Shown one piece after another: positions 62,264 through 64,000 of a stretch of 64,000 nt of DNA; the stretch's first letter is position 1; each line of letters starts with the position of its first letter. Both the position numbers and the translations under genes were made by a program. Origin of the DNA: Planctomycetota bacterium. Lineage in GTDB: Bacteria; Planctomycetota; UBA1135; GCA-002686595. The stretch spans positions 1 to 64,000 of the forward strand of contig JAKLKU010000011.1 in assembly GCA_023150475.1 (NCBI GenBank). The letters are read 5' to 3'. Under the pieces are notes generated by a model. The model was not told the origin of the DNA, did no database searches, and saw only the letters and a program-made list of their open reading frames with translations.

Positions 62264-64000
62264 GTGAAGACGATGTGGGCGTTCGTGCGTGCCGGCCTCG
62301 CGGCGGTTTGCGCGCGAGCCTTCATGAGCCAGGCGCTTGTTCCCGCCTTGATCCTCGCGCCGCTCGCACGCGCGGCGGCACAGGCACAGCAGGGCGGCTC
62401 GATCCGCGGCTCGGTCGTCGACAAGGACTTCGACCTGCCGCTCGTCGGCGCGCAAGTGCTCGTCGTCGAGACCGGACAACGCGTCGAGACCGGCGACCAA
62501 GGCGGCTTCGTGCTGAGCGACGTGCCGCCGGGCACGTACACGTTGATCGTCTCGAAGGACGGCTACGTGAGGCTCGTCAAGGCGGACGTCCTGGTCACCG
62601 CCGGCCGACTGACGGACCTCGACGCCGAGCTCGCCGCGGAGTTCACCGAGCTCGACGAGTTCGTCGTGCGCGAAGTGCTCGCACTCGCGCTCGGCAGCGA
62701 ACTCGCGTTGCTCGACCTGCGCAGCGATGCCGCCGCGCTGATGGACTCGATCGGTTCCGAGCTGATGAGCCGTGCCGGCGCGAGCGACGCCGCCGCGGCG
62801 TTGCGACTCGTCGCCGGTGCATCGACGCAAGGTGGCAAGTCCGCCGTGATCCGCGGCCTGCCCGATCGGTTCATCAGCTCGCAGATGAACGGCGTGCGCC
62901 TGCCGTCGGCCGACGAGGACAAACGCGCCGTCGAGCTCGATCAATTCCCGTCGTCGGTGATCGAGAGCATCCAAGTCGCGAAGACGTTCACGCCCGATCA
63001 ACAAGGTGATGCATCGGGCGGTGCGGTGAACGTGAAGCTCAAAGGCGTGCCGAGCGAGGCCTTCTTCGAAGTGAAGGGGCAACTCGGTGCGAACTCGTCG
63101 ACGTTCGGCGAGGACTTCCTGACCTATGACGGCGGGGGCGTCGACTTCTGGGGCCGTGATGACGGAGGGCGCGATCCGCAGCTCTCGAAGCTCGGCCAAC
63201 ACTGGGACGGCGCGGTCGGCACGCGCCATGGCGACGACCCGACGGAATACAAGTTCTCGACGGCGTTCGGCGGCATGCAGGAAGTCGCGGACGGTGTGCG
63301 GCTCGGTGGCTCGGCGAGCCTCTTCTACGAGCGCGACGCGTCGAGCTACGACGACGGCGTCGACGACTCGTGGTGGGTGACGACTCCGGGCGCCGGCATG
63401 GTGCCCGAGACCAACCAAGGCACCCCGCAGGACGGCGACTTCAAGACGGCGCTCTACGACGTCACGCAGAGCAAGCAATCGGTCCGGTGGGGCGGGCTCG
63501 GCGCGCTCGGGCTCGAGAGCGAAAACCACTCGGTCGCGTTGACCTACCTCTACACGCGCGTCGCCGAGGACACCGCGACGCTCGCGGTCGACACGCGCGG
63601 CAAGGAGTACTTCTTCCCGGGTTACGACCCGAACGATCCGCAAGGCACCGGCAACGAGCCGCAGAATCGTTTCGCGGCGCCGTATCTGCGGCTCGAAACG
63701 CTCGACTACAACGAACGCACGACGCAGACGCTGCAACTGCACGGCGAGCACGCGTTGCCGTTCGCGGGTTGGACGCTCGGCGACTCGGTGACGTTCGGGA
63801 AGCCGGAGCTCGATTGGACGCTGGCGCGGAGCTCCGCGGACTTCCACCAACCCGACAAGCGCCAGTTCGGCGCGTTGTGGCTCGCCGAGTCGTACAACCC
63901 GGGCTTCCCGCCGTTCGTGCCGCCGTTCACGACGCCCGAGACGTGGCTGCCGTACAAGCCGGGCGCGAACTTCAACCTCGGCAACGTTCAACGCATCTGG
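62264..64000 (+). CDS. TonB-dependent receptor, 5' part (runs off the window)
   Basis: An open frame of at least 579 codons to the right edge. A signal peptide (VPALILAPLARAAAQA) is followed by a carboxypeptidase-like domain (GSIRGSVVDKDFDLPLVGAQV, FVLSDVPPGTYTLIVSKDGY). The plug domain has SAVIRGLPDRFISSQMNGVR and DQFPSSVIESIQVAKTFTPD, then barrel strands. Such receptors import siderophores, vitamins or oligosaccharides. The GTG at 62264 has GGAG 4 bases upstream; ATG 62273 is an alternative. Confidence 0.85.
   Translation, partial: MKTMWAFVRAGLAAVCARAFMSQALVPALILAPLARAAAQAQQGGSIRGSVVDKDFDLPLVGAQVLVVETGQRVETGDQGGFVLSDVPPGTYTLIVSKDGYVRLVKADVLVTAGRLTDLDAELAAEFTELDEFVVREVLALALGSELALLDLRSDAAALMDSIGSELMSRAGASDAAAALRLVAGASTQGGKSAVIRGLPDRFISSQMNGVRLPSADEDKRAVELDQFPSSVIESIQVAKTFTPDQQGDASGGAVNVKLKGVPSEAFFEVKGQLGANSSTFGEDFLTYDGGGVDFWGRDDGGRDPQLSKLGQHWDGAVGTRHGDDPTEYKFSTAFGGMQEVADGVRLGGSASLFYERDASSYDDGVDDSWWVTTPGAGMVPETNQGTPQDGDFKTALYDVTQSKQSVRWGGLGALGLESENHSVALTYLYTRVAEDTATLAVDTRGKEYFFPGYDPNDPQGTGNEPQNRFAAPYLRLETLDYNERTTQTLQLHGEHALPFAGWTLGDSVTFGKPELDWTLARSSADFHQPDKRQFGALWLAESYNPGFPPFVPPFTTPETWLPYKPGANFNLGNVQRIW

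Noticed and set aside
62168..63991. Reverse-strand open frame opposite the TonB receptor
   Set aside because: It is low in complexity and Arg/Glu-rich. The forward frame, open to the window edge, shows plug and signal-peptide features.

Overview
The window is high-GC DNA (roughly two thirds G+C) from what is most likely a member of the Planctomycetota. Two genes in it encode DUF1580 proteins, a family I know almost only from planctomycetes, the integrase is of the type common there, and the flanks carry large PAS histidine kinases and TonB receptors with carboxypeptidase-like plugs. This assignment is inference; no rRNA or taxonomic marker gene is present.

Left chromosomal flank (1-20.8 kb). 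A copper/heavy-metal resistance cluster comes first: a CPxxG-repeat secreted protein, a TolC-family outer-membrane protein, a multicopper oxidase, a Cys/His-rich small protein, a second TolC-family protein, a CusB-like adaptor with metal-binding and DUF3347 domains, a CusA-like RND pump and a second CPxSG-repeat lipoprotein. A short hypothetical protein, a P-type cation ATPase, a P-loop ATPase, an unusual protein combining a glycosylase-like HhH segment with a PD-(D/E)XK-like segment, an HtrA protease and a lipoprotein hydrolase follow.

Defence element (about 20.78-46.92 kb). A 15-bp identical direct repeat, TTCCTAAACCGCAGG, marks both ends and matches the anticodon-loop-to-variable-loop part of tRNA-Arg(CCU). 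A tyrosine integrase begins 140 bp inside the left copy. Inside are two DUF1580 proteins, a probable replication initiator with apparent frameshifts, an HU-like protein, and a nine-gene tightly coupled operon: HTH, DUF499 ATPase, small protein, DUF1156 DNA methylase, TIGR04255 protein, antitoxin-PIN pair, PLD-SNF2 helicase, small protein. Then come a tRNA-Arg(CCU), a serine recombinase, a compact reverse-strand operon that joins a CBASS pair (CD-NTase plus SLATT 2TM effector) to a Pycsar pair (PycTM plus PycC), an XRE-ImmA/PIN pair, a Ser/Thr kinase and an AbiGi-like protein. A 13-bp palindrome, AGACA-N3-TGTCT, occurs nine times exactly and once with one mismatch between 22.9 and 44.1 kb. I found no exact copy outside the element. 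It lies both between and inside genes and looks like an element-wide binding or recognition site.

Right chromosomal flank (47-64 kb). This holds a 32-bp minisatellite, a beta-propeller lipoprotein, an unrecognised 387-aa protein, a GH43 glycosidase, an SGNH esterase, a Mut7-C protein, a zinc alcohol dehydrogenase, a DUF429-like protein, a multi-PAS hybrid histidine kinase, a two-gene 2-oxoacid:ferredoxin oxidoreductase with fused beta and gamma parts, a small outer-membrane barrel, and a TonB-dependent receptor cut by the window end.

How it works together: the left flank exports and oxidises periplasmic metal. The element is a mobile anti-phage arsenal combining DNA modification and helicase chemistry, two cyclic-nucleotide alarm systems, toxin pairs and a kinase, with its own integration, probable replication and regulatory machinery.
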